Below are positions 57,301-63,859 of a DNA stretch of 64,000 nt, in pieces. The DNA lies in NCBI RefSeq assembly GCF_963675165.1, contig NC_087379.1, forward strand, positions 5,163,442 through 5,227,441, given 5' to 3'. Below the pieces are notes generated by a model, which saw nothing but the letters and a program-made list of their open reading frames with translations, was not told the origin of the DNA and ran no database searches. Both the position numbers and the translations under genes were made by a program. Positions within the stretch are counted from its first letter, which is position 1. Each line of letters starts with the position of its first letter. The stretch comes from Halichondria panicea (Eukaryota; Porifera; Demospongiae; Suberitida; Halichondriidae).

Positions 57301-58596
57301 ACTAGTTGTACAGTGTATGAGAATTCTAGGAAATTATTTGCACCCTCATTCCCACTCCCCCCCCCCCACATACACACCCTAGTCACACCTAACCCACCCA
57401 CCCCCCCCACACACACACTCTAGTCACACCTAACCCCCCCCCCACACACACACACACACACAAACACGCACACACAGATTGGTTTGTGCTGACGCTGGCA
57501 GTTCTTTTCTTCTTCAACCTCTACATCATGCTCGCCCCTGCCAGTTGGTTTCCATGGTTATGGGGTGTGCTGAACGTTTTGCCATTCTCCAACTGGATGT
57601 TCAAAATTGGACTTCTGGAGCTAGCACTGCTCTACATTGTCCTCAGCTATTTCATTGAGGTGACTTCATACGTGGATATCTGTATCTGTATTTGTATACG
57701 CAGTTTTTGTCGTATGTTTCTGCTAGCTTTCTTCTTTCATTTGCGGAAATTCGTTTTATCGTATTAACGGATTATTTCGAGAGCATATAACTTTCGCGCT
57801 TTTTCTGTTTAAGCATGCACCATGATCACCAATCTCACATGTGTGCATGCGCCAAAACGCTGATACTCTAAATCTGCGAATTCCTTTCTAACGTTCTTTC
57901 CGCAGAAGTTTATACCCTTGAAATAATTATATGCGTTACGGTGCTTCTAGCCGATAATAATTGATTCAGTATCCTTGATGAAACACAAGTTTGTAGCAGG
58001 TAAGCCTCCTGCAGGCGTGCCTGTGTGACCTCAGGCTAAGAAGGTTCCCATCTGAGCTGCTATGACCCGCTGCAGGCGTGCCTGTGACCTCAAGACTCTC
58101 TGTGTCTTGTCTGAGCTTCATTGCCCTAAGTAGCTAGCTGCTAGTTGTTGTGCCCATGCGCAGCAATTCACTTAAAAGTTGGTAAAGGATCATGAGTATC
58201 AAAAGCGAATTATCGTGCCAGTCCATTACATACGTACCTACAGACAGACAGACAGACAAAATTGCAGCGCTGAAGACTAGCTAGGGACTCGATTCGCTCG
58301 CCCTGATTATAGTGCATGTACGTGTACACTGTAGGTCATTTGAATTATTGTCGATGTACATTGTACAGGGGTACAATGTAGCTGTGTTCTACTCCTGTTA
58401 TGACTAAGATATTACCCCCTCCCTCCCCCCTTTCCACCCTCCGTAGGCGTACATCCTACCTTCTGAGTGGGTGCGAGTCATTCTGCGCTGGGTGCGCTGC
58501 AAACGTCGTCCCAAGAACCGTTACAAGCACATACTAACATCACTACCCCCGTCTTGGCCACCTGTCACCTTTGAACCCAGCAACAGGAATCAATGA
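30302..58596 (+). CDS. ATP13A: P5B-type transport ATPase, ATP13A2/ATP13A3-like
   Basis: Complete 28-exon gene with consistent phases: 30302-30317, 30547-30719, 32154-32348, 32778-32944, 33395-33514, 33847-33992, 34599-34724, 34886-35017, 44939-45094, 45376-45486, 51831-52023, 52169-52273, 52740-52884, 53206-53337, 53473-53581, 53809-53923, 54066-54190, 54658-54828, 55324-55463, 55580-55659, 55713-55755, 55820-55929, 56197-56293, 56348-56420, 56590-56740, 56938-57086, 57478-57659, 58447-58596. Total 1203 residues, the normal length. Key motifs: actuator N-E-A-M-L-T-G-E, P-P-A-L-P in M4 (P482-P486, the P5B signature), phosphorylated D525-K-T-G-T-L-T, K-G-A-P-E for nucleotide binding, T-G-D-N, F-A-R-M-S-P and G893-D-G-A-N-D. 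An acidic cytosolic N-tail precedes a hydrophobic membrane-inserting segment. The family exports polyamines from late endosomes/lysosomes. Introns 8 and 10 contain antisense genes and a dead copy of exon 11. Confidence 0.95.
31003..31963. repeat. About 0.96-kb inverted-repeat element with GAGGAAAT-rich ends
   Basis: The left end GTGATAAAACAGGGAATGAG and the right end CTCATTCCCTGTTTTATCAC are complementary, and both are followed inward by iterations of AATGAGGAAAT or its complement. The element is bordered by direct repeats of GAGAGTATCACTTGGAA (30977-30993 and 31965-31981), probably pre-existing or duplicated target. It lies in ATP13A intron 2. No coding region is recognised inside. Confidence 0.7.
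32987..33023. repeat. Short perfect hairpin
   Basis: TCAGGAGTGCATGAATA and TATTCATGCACTCCTGA pair across a 3-bp loop in ATP13A intron 4. Too short and isolated to assign. Confidence 0.7.
34291..34546. repeat. Inverted-repeat element, ACCGTATAGCGCG family
   Basis: The left TACCGTATAGCGCGAAATTT and the right ATTTCGCGCTATACGGTA arms pair, with AT-rich interior. In ATP13A intron 6. It is the best-preserved copy of this terminus in the window. Confidence 0.8.
36130..36403. repeat. Two-copy tandem duplication, about 138-bp unit
   Basis: Two near-identical units, each containing GTGGCTCGCTGACAGCGGCT and ending AGGCCGCGGTTAGTGTATT (about 36130-36269 and 36270-36403). They are GC-richer than the surrounding intron. 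Confidence 0.85.
36494..36571. repeat. Foldback element, 28-bp arms
   Basis: TTGCACTTCTAAACTATACT and AGTATAGTTTAGAAGTGCAA pair across a short AT-rich loop. Confidence 0.85.
36645..36795. repeat. Inverted-repeat element, CCAGAGG(T/A)GGTACGACA family
   Basis: The left CCAGAGGTGGTACGACATGC and the right GCATGTCGTACCTCCTCTGG arms pair. TGTTGAA flanks both sides, consistent with a 7-8 bp target duplication. It shares its terminus with the element at 38868. Confidence 0.75.
37602..37607 (-). terminator. Poly-A signal of the MATH-BTB gene
   Basis: AATAAA on the minus strand, about 40 bp past the stop of the MATH-BTB gene. Confidence 0.5.
37645..38700 (-). CDS. Intronless MATH-BTB (SPOP-like) protein nested in ATP13A intron 8
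   Basis: One uninterrupted 351-residue frame. The N-terminal 165 residues fit a divergent MATH/TRAF-like beta domain (W-E-L-A-Y-K, L-H-L-T-L-L and F-V-Y-V-Q-Y-Y strands). From about residue 185 comes a BTB/POZ domain ([10 protein letters not shown]-x-E-x-E-L-x-A-S-K-F-L-L-x-A-R-S-P-V-F, then M-K-E-A and A-Y-I-Y-T-D), a BACK-like helical tail ([14 protein letters not shown]) and a final basic A-K-R-L-K-L that could serve as a nuclear signal. SPOP-type proteins recruit substrates to cullin-3 ubiquitin ligases. The lack of introns amid intron-rich neighbours suggests origin by retroposition, but no poly-A remnant or target duplication is seen. It has its own poly-A signal. Confidence 0.85.
   Translation of the reverse strand: MATSNNFVKAEFCHQSEKSKFLSSSDGVSNVQRKPQRPVYGGLLGYNQINQTKSDYGINRWELAYKSNVLHLTLLSGAASAEVHYFVYVQYYYRENKKETVFSSGSATIQRGVSTGLNMCYYESTKPLKMSYHSPEAKTFIEFCILRLNPVVEIPERSTLSAALSSTLDNDKDLNDVMLYFGKEKELVQASKFLLTARSPVFKIMFEADMKEAAANEVTIDDITPAVGKEMIAYIYTDKAPKIRSMAEKLWFAAEKYQLPGLKALCENEIVKQLDVDNAAHFFLFAGSYCGDGKFKEYVLSFITKDKDTCSKVMRSDEWTEVKKFPELAFAVSDKFFDVTAEPAAKRLKLI
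38868..39036. repeat. Inverted-repeat element, AGGAGGTACGACA family
   Basis: The left AGGAGGTACGACAACATCA and the right TGATGTTGTCGTACCTCCT arms pair, with a second complementary block GAACAATGGAA / TTCCATTGTTC. It lies just upstream of the MATH-BTB start. Confidence 0.8.
39600..39837. mobile_element. 238-bp foldback element with 9-bp target duplication (TAGCCTCGAG family)
   Basis: The termini TAGCCTCGAGACCAGCCGTT and AACGGCTGGTCTCGAGGCTA are perfect inverted repeats that continue inward for over 70 bp. AGTTAAGGT flanks both ends (39591-39599 and 39838-39846). Same termini and target length as the 72-bp element at 18132. In ATP13A intron 8. Confidence 0.9.
39848..40690. other. Intronic stretch without recognised gene
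   Basis: AT-rich sequence between foldback elements. Short frames on both strands show no family resemblance. No RNA gene is recognised. Confidence 0.5.
40730..40996 (+). mobile_element. Ty3/gypsy-like gag-pol fragment (zinc-knuckle region)
   Basis: The frame encodes C-T-I-C-G-S-H-x6-C-S-A-x-G-x-x-C-H-N-C followed some 30 residues later by D-A-F-L-G-A-V-N-T. The Cys/His array and the following F-(L/I)-G-(A/T) segment resemble the junction between nucleocapsid and protease in invertebrate Ty3/gypsy polyproteins. The fragment is short, has no LTRs in view and no intact protease. It is an old relic. Confidence 0.5.
41128..42810. repeat. Nested foldback structure, about 1.7 kb
   Basis: Several inverted-repeat pairs are nested around a centre near 42025: an outer pair (GTAGTCTCGCGAG-type ends near 41150 and 42805, with TTTGTTAATTAACC / GGTTAATTAACAAA), a middle pair (41520-41650 with 42400-42530), an inner pair (41797-41890 with 42265-42363) and a core pair (41895-41995 with 42045-42145, such as GTTGAAAGTGC). 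It looks like successive insertions of palindromic elements into one another. No coding region is recognised. Confidence 0.75.
43094..43099 (-). terminator. Poly-A signal of the TRAF gene
   Basis: AATAAA on the minus strand about 80 bp past the stop of the TRAF gene. Confidence 0.5.
43178..44662 (-). CDS. TRAF-family protein (RING, TRAF zinc fingers, coiled coil, MATH), intronless
   Basis: A single 494-residue frame. Residues 34-73 form a RING finger (C-P-V-C-L-x13-C-C-G-x-S-Y-C-x-x-C-I, then K-P-C-T-K-C). Residues of about 95-250 hold TRAF-type zinc fingers with repeated C-x2-C/H-x-C spacing (C-S-H-C-G-D-R, C-E-Y-C-N-D, C-P-N-E-C-G-S). Residues of about 255-335 form a coiled coil. The C-terminus is a MATH/TRAF-C domain with the typical [11 protein letters not shown] strand, V-A-V-S-V-Y-I, W-P-F-R-G and N-D-T-L-H-F-Q-I. 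TRAFs are ubiquitin-ligase adaptors downstream of TNF/IL-1/Toll-type receptors. It lies in ATP13A intron 8, antisense, just 276 bp before exon 9, with its own poly-A signal. Like the MATH-BTB gene in the same intron it has no introns. Confidence 0.92.
   Translation of the reverse strand: MTEKEEQKSELLSIKEGGFDCEFLEPPPEILQTECPVCLQIIREPHQVTCCGYSYCQSCIEQIKADNKPCTKCNSEKFDDFPDKRLRNTLYAFKIRCSHKRDGCKWTGELGQLDEHLDPNPTLEKQLNVCQFVEITCSHCGDRKKRQDLANHGNNCSKRPISCEYCNDYTSHQDNVIHNHWPVCGSFPVRCPNECGSTLQRQNLDSHVAKECPLTTINCDFHHMGGCAVKLSRQNMPEHLRENLITHISLLASSHAKQQDEIKQITQEKKNMKSEIENLSENHRIQEAATNRIKAQCNEISAQNKYIKIDLKSLKEENSKLRQELSLLTNQVRTEVTDVLARASFPLIPSAVLVMTDFQHHKKNSDEWLSPPVYTHHQGYKLRLGVYANGHGVGEGSHVAVSVYIIKGEFDNYLKWPFRGVIWFRLLDQVKGEEHRCGSNTYDEKVSGRLCGRAREGEQLSGLGLNKFIAILKLEPKYLKNDTLHFQIHKMQLS
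45487..47150. other. ATP13A intron 10, left part: hairpins, no gene
   Basis: Contains a hairpin at 45549-45609 (GTGTTTTATG / CATAAAACAC arms), a 95-bp foldback at 46326-46420 and a direct repeat sharing GGTACGGGATCACTTCA (near 46445 and 46541). No gene recognised. Confidence 0.55.
46326..46420. repeat. 95-bp foldback with 36-bp arms
   Basis: The outer bases CTAGAATCACAGCAAAGACA and TGTCTTTGCTGTGATTCTAG begin 36-bp perfect or near-perfect arms around a short loop. Confidence 0.9.
47222..47551 (-). CDS. Small secreted cationic cysteine peptide precursor 1 (antimicrobial-peptide-like)
   Basis: A single-exon frame of 107-109 residues; two Met codons (47551 and 47545) open a clear signal peptide ([15 protein letters not shown] core). 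A strongly acidic pro-segment of Glu/Asp runs follows, then a Trp/Arg-rich cationic stretch and a tail with four cysteines spaced C-x6-C-x21-C-x6-C. The protein ends Phe-Gly-Arg, a classical C-terminal amidation signal. Signal, acidic pro-piece and basic mature part is the layout of animal antimicrobial peptide or toxin precursors. I do not recognise the cysteine pattern as a known family. A TATA box lies about 90 bp upstream. The gene is antisense in ATP13A intron 10 and has a tandem relative at 50064-50429. Alternative roles are neuropeptide-like signal or venom-type peptide; the function is inferred only from the layout. Confidence 0.7.
   Translation of the reverse strand: MKMNKLILLATFLAVAVSMIHAMPNMESEDEDDDDEMQAFLQEIEMARSTGSMAKAQWRWFRRVAEKVCRVVNVACTRAERRAKIEAGNLDADSESVCSVATRVCSFGR
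47631..47638 (-). promoter_or_regulatory. TATA box of peptide gene 1
   Basis: TATAAAAA on the minus strand, about 90 bp before the start codon; the same position and context recur at peptide gene 2. Confidence 0.6.
49167..49361 (+). pseudogene. Dead duplicate of ATP13A exon 11
   Basis: Matches exon 11 (51831-52023) closely, including the acceptor, but is 195 rather than 193 bp. An extra TA (GTGTATACACC against GTGTACACC) shifts the frame and leads to an early stop. The donor is also changed, though still GT. Using it in place of exon 11 would destroy the P-P-A-L-P membrane segment, so the later copy must be the working one. Confidence 0.85.
49628..49722. repeat. Partial inverted-repeat element, ACCGTATA family
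   Basis: Right end GCGAAAATTTCTCGCTATAA followed by TATTATACGGTAT; the left end is degenerate (ATACCGGTGTATTATAAG). Same family as the element at 34291. Confidence 0.5.
49731..49930. repeat. Inverted-repeat element with poly-C/poly-G interior
   Basis: The arms GAGCTCCAGGGTGTCATACA and TGTATGACACCCTGAGCTC pair. Inside, G8-10 and C7-9 runs alternate (GGGGGGATATCCCCCC). Confidence 0.75.
50064..50429 (-). CDS. Small secreted cationic cysteine peptide precursor 2 (antimicrobial-peptide-like)
   Basis: A single-exon frame of 121 residues from the Met at 50429. The frame stays open upstream, but that extension overlaps the TATA box, so the later Met is chosen, as in gene 1. The signal peptide is nearly identical to gene 1, the pro-segment is Asn/Asp/Glu-rich, and the mature region is longer and more basic, with many Arg/Lys and hydrophobic residues in helix-like spacing. 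The four cysteines are spaced C-x7-C-x21-C-x6-C. The protein ends Ile-Gly, so C-terminal amidation is possible. Signal and pro-region are conserved while the mature part has diverged, which is typical of defence peptides after duplication. Secreted role inferred; no known family recognised. Confidence 0.7.
   Translation of the reverse strand: MNKLILLATFLAVAVSVIHAMPNMESNDENNDDEIQALLQEIEIARSAGSMAKTQWRVRFRGVRRIIRQVANVVKKVCKVVPAIPCTRTEIKANIETENQIADSEAICTAAKTVCRFVNIG
50509..50516 (-). promoter_or_regulatory. TATA box of peptide gene 2
   Basis: TATAAAAG on the minus strand, about 80-87 bp before the start codon, in the same context (AGCGGCTGTATCATACTTCA downstream) as gene 1. Confidence 0.6.
52274..52739. 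other. ATP13A intron 12, no gene
   Basis: Unremarkable AT-rich intron with GT-AG ends. A short direct repeat concerns GTGGTCAC/GGTGACC-type bases near 52335-52455. Nothing else seen. Confidence 0.5.
54316..54517. repeat. Inverted-repeat element ACCGTATTACTAGAAT (parent copy)
   Basis: TACCGTATTACTAGAATATT at the left and CATTCTAGTAATACGGTA at the right pair. It lies in ATP13A intron 17 and is the source of the copy at 24623-24833. Confidence 0.75.
54870..55244. repeat. Inverted-repeat element with internal duplication, ACCGTATNTGC termini
   Basis: The left TACCGTATATGCTTGATCAG and the right CTGATCGAGCATACGGTA arms pair imperfectly. Inside, GGCTACTAAATGTTTCATTT occurs twice (near 54897 and 55175). 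In ATP13A intron 18. Confidence 0.75.
55956..56189 (+). repeat. Tandem repeats resembling the exon 23 splice junction of ATP13A
   Basis: Five degenerate units of about 40-60 bp, each with CCCTCACAGT followed by (A/G)(A/G)GG(A/G)A(C/T)(A/G)AGC(T/C)GCCCA and a (CA)n spacer. The true acceptor at 56196 reads CTTCACAG followed by exon 23, which starts GGAAGGACGAGCTGCCCTAG. The units therefore look like copies of the acceptor plus about 17 bases of exon. Confidence 0.75.
57345..57477. repeat. C-rich/CA-rich repeats before exon 27
   Basis: Runs of 7-10 C, (CA)n and two copies of CTAGTCACACCTAACCC directly upstream of ATP13A exon 27. They replace the usual polypyrimidine tract. Confidence 0.8.
57660..58446. 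other. ATP13A last intron, no gene
   Basis: Contains an imperfect direct repeat of CTGCAGGCGTGCCTGTG with following GACCTCA (near 58010 and 58070), (ACAG)n at 58243-58256 and a C/T-rich stretch before the acceptor. No gene recognised. Confidence 0.5.
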
Positions 58597-58835
58597 CCTT
58601 TGAACTAACATAATTGTAAATGCATTATTTTTTGGGCACAGTGACATTCACACATGCTATGCCTATTCAATCTATTGTGTTATTTTTGTGTTTATAATTA
58701 TATATACTTGTGTTGAAGATAATTATAATTATGTGACAATTAATAATATTGGCGAATAACAAAATGAACAGAATTTCAAACAAAAGAATTAACAGAATCA
58801 AAGAGAGAAATTTGAATGATACACATGTAAATCAG

Positions 58836-59711
58836 TCAAAGAATAGACAGACACAGTAGTGTGTTCTGAGTCAGTCCAGCTTGGCCCAGTGTCAGTGACC
58901 AGTCTCTGAACACCACCTTGGGCACTGTACTGGTGGCCAACTCCACCTCAGACGGAGAAACTGCACCCACTCCTTTAGGCAGGGACGTCATAGCGAAGGC
59001 TAATAGGGAGCTGAGGGTGTGTATGGAATAGTCGAATCGTCTCTGAGCTCTTGATCCGTCGGGTAGTCTGACACACAGTGTCACACAGTCTGGGTCGTGT
59101 ACTGAGGGCTCTGGTGGAACTGTTAGCGGTTGCTCTCTCGGTATAATAGTTGGTTTGTGCGTATGCGGGAGATGATCGTGTGACCATGTCATGTGACTCG
59201 AGGGGTGGTTCGGTGATCGTACGTCAATGGCTGAGTCTGTCTCCACCAGTGCATCTCTGGAGTCGATGGACGGTAGGGGCTTGAAACGCTGGAAAGGATA
59301 AAACATGAGATATGTGTGTGTGAGTTTGGGCTACAGTCTATAATATTACGTCTACTCGTTCTGTAAACCTCCAACGTCACAAGTCTTTTAACTATTTGAC
59401 ATTCTAAGAGTACACAGAAATGTTGCAAGAGTTCCAGACCCTTCTCTTTCAATTTTTCCTCCGCTGAGAAAAGGTCTCTTGAGAGGTTTCTGGCTCCCAA
59501 GACATAGTGAATGGGGGTACAGGTAGGACCAGGACCAGGAAACATACCATTGCATACCATTGCATACCTTGTATGAAAAGGAAGCATCTATCAAGTCTCT
59601 GCTCTTTCTAGATGGTGGGGTAGGTGGTGGTAGAGCAGATGAGGCAATGTCACTCTTATCAGAAGCTCTCTTGAATCGCCTTCCTCTGTGGTGAACTACT
59701 TTGTTGTCCAT
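58836..59711 (-). CDS. UBX-domain protein, UBXN10-like
   Basis: Two exons, 59711 (or 59819) to 59568 and 59288-58836, phase 0; 198 residues from the Met at 59711, 234 from 59819. I prefer 59711 because the longer start leaves only 21 bp to the DR1 start. The N-terminal half is basic and proline-rich. It contains K-P-L-P-S-I-D-S-R, resembling the L-P-S-I-N-R-K segment of UBXN10. The last 90 residues are a UBX-type ubiquitin-like fold: C-V-R-L-P-D-G-S-R-A-Q-R-R-F, a helix (L-S-S-L-L-A-F-A), then V-F-R-D-W-S-L-T-L-G-Q-A-G-L. UBX domains bind p97/VCP, and UBXN10 acts in cilium assembly. The UBX call is fairly sure, the UBXN10 subtype less so. It converges with ATP13A (240 bp between stops). Confidence 0.6.
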
Positions 59712-59840
59712 CTTCCAGTTTCCATAGAGAAGTGAGAACGGCTGAATCAGCAGACTACCCAGGGTGTGTTTTATTAAGAAAACCCATGTGGAGAGATCCG
59801 AAGAAAAATTGTCTACCATTGCATTATCTGAAGAGCTCCA
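59712..59840. promoter_or_regulatory. Bidirectional promoter between UBXN10-like gene and DR1
   Basis: Only 129 bp separate the two divergent start codons (21 bp if the longer UBX reading is used). No TATA box is apparent, which fits a shared housekeeping-type promoter. Confidence 0.5.
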
Positions 59841-62800
59841 ATGGCTGATGGAGGATCAGGACTGCAAGATGATGAACTCTATCTGCCCAGGAGTGAGTCA
59901 TCCACGTCAGCACCCTTGAGAGGCATAGTAGCCATCGTGTTACCCTTTCCTTGTAGATATATAATATTCAATCCTCTAATGCACCTGGCTCATCACAGTC
60001 TCTTTTATTATAATATGCAGCTGTGGTGAACAAGCTCATCAAGGAGATTGTGCCCAACATTAGAGTCTCTACTGACGCTAGAGACCTCCTCCTCAACTGC
60101 TGCACAGGTCAGCATCTCTTACGAATTGTAACTACCCAGTTACCCTATATACAGTCTATATAAGGTGTCACTAAAAAATAGCACGTTTGCGCGAGACTAT
60201 ACAAGCCTTCATGTATGTACTGTACACATGTGCTATGTAGGTGAAACGTCCACTGTCGCATGTAGTATGAGGGTCGCTTTATCTATACGGTGGAGTGCTT
60301 GCTTATGTAATGTAGTCTATGTATAGGTAGGCAGAGTCTCCTCAATAGGCCATTGACAAAAAAAGATCTATCATTCCTAGGCTGGGTACCCTACCAGTGG
60401 CTATAGGCTACGTATAAGTTATGTCCTCCTGTTCATTCAGAGTTCCAGCTGATTCTGAGTTCCTTGTACACTTGAGGAATGTTTGTGTAGTAGAGTTGCA
60501 TACATGGTAGAGTTCATCTACCTACATGTATGCACTCTTCTTCTTGTGTAGAGTTGATCCCCTATATATGCACTCTTCTCGTGTAGCGTTGATCCCCTAT
60601 ATATGCACTCTTCTCGTGTAGAGTTGATCCACCTATATATGTACTCTCCTCGTGTAGAGTTGATCCCCTATATATGTACTCTTCTTCTTGTGTAGAGTTG
60701 ATCCACCTATATATGCACTCTTCTCATGTAGAGTTGATCTGCCTATATATGCACTCTTCTCGTGAGAGTTGATCCCCTATATATATGCACTCTTCTCGTG
60801 TAGAGTTGATCCCCTATATATGCACTCTTCTCGTGTAGCGTTGATCCCCTATATATGCACTCTTCTCGTGTAGAGTTGATCCACCTATATATGTACTCTT
60901 CTCGTGTAGAGTTGATCCCCTATATATGTACTCTTCTTCTTGTGTAGAGTTGATCCACCTATATATGCACTCTTCTTGTGTAGAGTTGATCTGCCTATAT
61001 ATGCACTCTTCTCGTGAGAGTTGATCCCCTATATATATGCACTCTTCTCGTGTAGAGTTGATCCCCTATATATGCACTCTTCTCGTGTAGCGTTGATCCC
61101 CTATATGTGCACTCTTCTTGTGTAGAGTTGATCCCCTATATATGTACTCTTCTCGTGTAGAGTTGATCCCCTATATATGTACTCTTCTCGTGTAGAGTTG
61201 ATCCCCTATATATGTACTCTTCTCGTGTAGAGTTGATCCCCTATATATGCACTCTTCTCGTGTAGAGTTGATCCGCCTATATATGCACTCTTCTCGTGAG
61301 AGTTGATCCCCTATATATATGCACTCTTCTCGTGTAGAGTTGATCCCCTATATATGCACTCTTCTTGTGTAGAGTTGATCACCTATATATGCACTCTTCT
61401 TGTGTAGAGTTGATCCCCTATATATATGCACTCTTCTCGTGTAGAGTTGATCCCCTATATATGTACTCTTCTCGTGTAGAGTTGATCCCCTATATATGTA
61501 CGTACTCTTCTTGTGTAGAGTTGATCACCTATATATGCACTCTTCTCGTGTAGAGTTGATCCCCTATATATGTACTCTTCTCGTGTAGAGTTGATCCCCT
61601 ATACATGTATATGTACTCTTCTCGTGTAGAGTTGATCCCCTATATGTGCACTCTTCTCGTGTAGAGTTGATCCCCTATATATGCACTCTTCTTGTGTAGA
61701 GTTGATCCCCTATATGTGCACTCTTCTCGTGTAGAGTTGATCCCCTATATATGCACTCTTCTTGTGTAGAGTTGATCCCCTATATGTGCACTCTTCTCGT
61801 GTAGAGTTGATCCCCTATATATGTACTCTTCTCGTGTAGAGTTGATCCCCTATATGTGCACTCTTCTCGTGTAGAGTTGATCCCCTATATATGCACTCTT
61901 CTTGTGTAGAGTTGATCCCCTATATGTGCACTCTTCTCGTGTAGAGTTGATCCCCTATATATGTACTCTTCTCGTGTAGAGTTAATCCCCTATATAATTA
62001 TGCACTCTTCTCGTGTAGAGTTGATCCACCTATATAATTATGCACTCTTCTCGTGTAGAGTTGATCCCCTATATATGTACTCTTCTTGTGTAGAGTTGAT
62101 CCCCTATATATGCACTTTTCTCGTGTAGAGTTGATCCCCTATATATGTACTCTTCTTGTGTAGAGTTGATCCCCTATATATGCACTCTTCTCGTGTAGCG
62201 TTGATCCCCTATATATGCACTCTTCTTGTGTAGAGTTGATCCCCTATATATGCACTCTTCTCGTGTAGAGTTGATCCCCTATATATGCACTCTTCTCGTG
62301 TAGAGTTGATCCCCTATATATGTACTCTTTTCGTGTAGAGTTGATCCCCTATATATGCACTCTTCTCGTGTAGAGTTGATCCCCTATATATGTACTCTTC
62401 TCGTGTAGAGTTGATCCCCTATATATGCACTCTTCTTGTGTAGAGTTGATCACCTATATATGCACTCTTCTTGTGTAGAGTTGATCCCCTATATATATGC
62501 ACTCTTCTCGTGTAGAGTTGATCCCCTATATATGTACTCTTCTCGTGTAGAGTTGATCCCCTATATATGTACGTACTCTTCTTGTGTAGAGTTGATCACC
62601 TATATATGCACTCTTCTTGTGTAGAGTTAATCCCCTATATATGCACTCTTCTCGTGTAGAGTTAATCCCCTATATATGTACTCTTCTCGTGTAGAGTTGA
62701 TCCCCTATATATGTACTCTTCTCGTGTAGAGTTGATCCCCTATATGTGCACTCTTCTCGTGTAGAGTTGATCCCCTATATATGCACTCTTCTTGTGTAGA

Positions 62801-63859
62801 GTTGATCCCCTATATGTGCACTCTTCTCGTGTAGAGTTGATCCCCTATATATGCACTCTTCTTGTGTAGAGTTGATCCCCTATATGTGCACTCTTCTCGT
62901 GTAGAGTTGATCCCCTATATATGTACTCTTCTCGTGTAGAGTTAATCCCCTATATAATTATGCACTCTTCTTGTGTAGAGTTGATCCACCTATATAATTA
63001 TGCACTCTTCTCGTGTAGAGTTGATCCCCTATATATGTACTCTTCTTGTGTAGAGTTGATCCCCTATATATGCACTTTTCTCGTGTAGAGTTGATCCCCT
63101 ATATATGTACTCTTCTTGTGTAGAGTTGATCCCCTATATATGCACTCTTCTCGTGTAGCGTTGATCCCCTATATATGCACTCTTCTTGTGTAGAGTTGAT
63201 CCCCTATATATGCACTCTTCTCGTGTAGAGTTGATCCCCTATATATGTACTCTTCTCGTGTAGAGTTGATCCCCTATATATGTACTCTTCTCGTGTAGAG
63301 TTGATCCCCTATATATGTACTCTTCTCGTGTAGAGTTGATCCACCTATATATGCACTCTTCTCGTGTAGAGTTGATCCCCTATATATGTACTCTTCTTCT
63401 TGTGTAGAGTTGATCCACCTATATATGCACTCTTCTCGTGTAGAGTTGATCACCTATATATATGTACTCTTCTCGTGTAGAGTTGATCCACCTATATAAT
63501 TATGCACTCTTCTCGTGTAGAGTTGATCCACCTATATATGTACTCTTCTCGTGTAGAATTGATCCCCTATATATGTCGTGTAGAGTTGATCCACCTATAT
63601 ATGCACTCTTCTTCTTGTGTAGAGTTGATCCCCTATATATGTACTCTTCTCTCATGTAGAGTTGATCCGCCTATATACACTTTTCTCTCATGTAGAGTTC
63701 ATCCACCTGATAGCCAGTGAGGCCAGTGACATCTCTGAGAAACAAGCCAAGAAGGTCATCTCCCCTGAGCACGTTGTGGAGGCTCTGAGCACGTTGGGCT
63801 TTACTGAGTATGTGGTGGATGTCAAGGCCGTGCACAAAGAGTACAAAGAACAGGCCTCA
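59841..63859 (+). CDS. DR1: DR1 / NC2-beta transcription repressor, 5' part
   Basis: Three exons are in view: 59841-59892, 60021-60107 and 63696-63859, giving the first 101 residues; the gene continues beyond the window. The protein opens with an acidic, Gly-rich tail and L-Y-L-P-R. The histone fold follows: V-V-N-K-L-I-K-E-I-V-P-N-I-R-V-S-x-D-A-R-D-L-L-x-N-C-C-T, then E-F-I-H-L-I-A-S-E-A, K-K-V-I-S-P-E-H-V-V-E-A-L and L-G-F-T-E-Y-V. This matches the family closely. NC2-beta pairs with NC2-alpha (DRAP1) through this fold and binds TBP on DNA, blocking TFIIA/TFIIB entry. Intron 2 is 3.6 kb and almost wholly a minisatellite whose unit resembles the exon 3 acceptor. Confidence 0.95.
60540..63690 (+). 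repeat. About 3.1-kb minisatellite of a 35-bp unit in DR1 intron 2
   Basis: The consensus unit is GTGTAGAGTTGATCCCCTAT followed by ATATGCACTCTTCTC, about 35 bp, with roughly 85-90 units by length. Variants: GCACTC/GTACTC, CTCGTG/CTTGTG/CTTCTTGTG, CCCC/CCACC/CTGCC, ATATAT/ATATGT. It has higher-order structure: 61365-62000 recurs nearly unchanged at 62436-63000 (offset 1071 bp), and 60590-60790 recurs about 248 bp later. The unit carries the bases found at the real exon 3 junction. Confidence 0.95.

Noticed and set aside
61365-62624. Two identical 62-residue frames rich in C-V-E-L-I
   Set aside because: They are readings of the 35-bp minisatellite; identity reflects the 1071-bp higher-order repeat, not a gene.
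60540-63690. CRISPR-like array
   Set aside because: There are no distinct spacers; units are contiguous and the locus is an animal intron.
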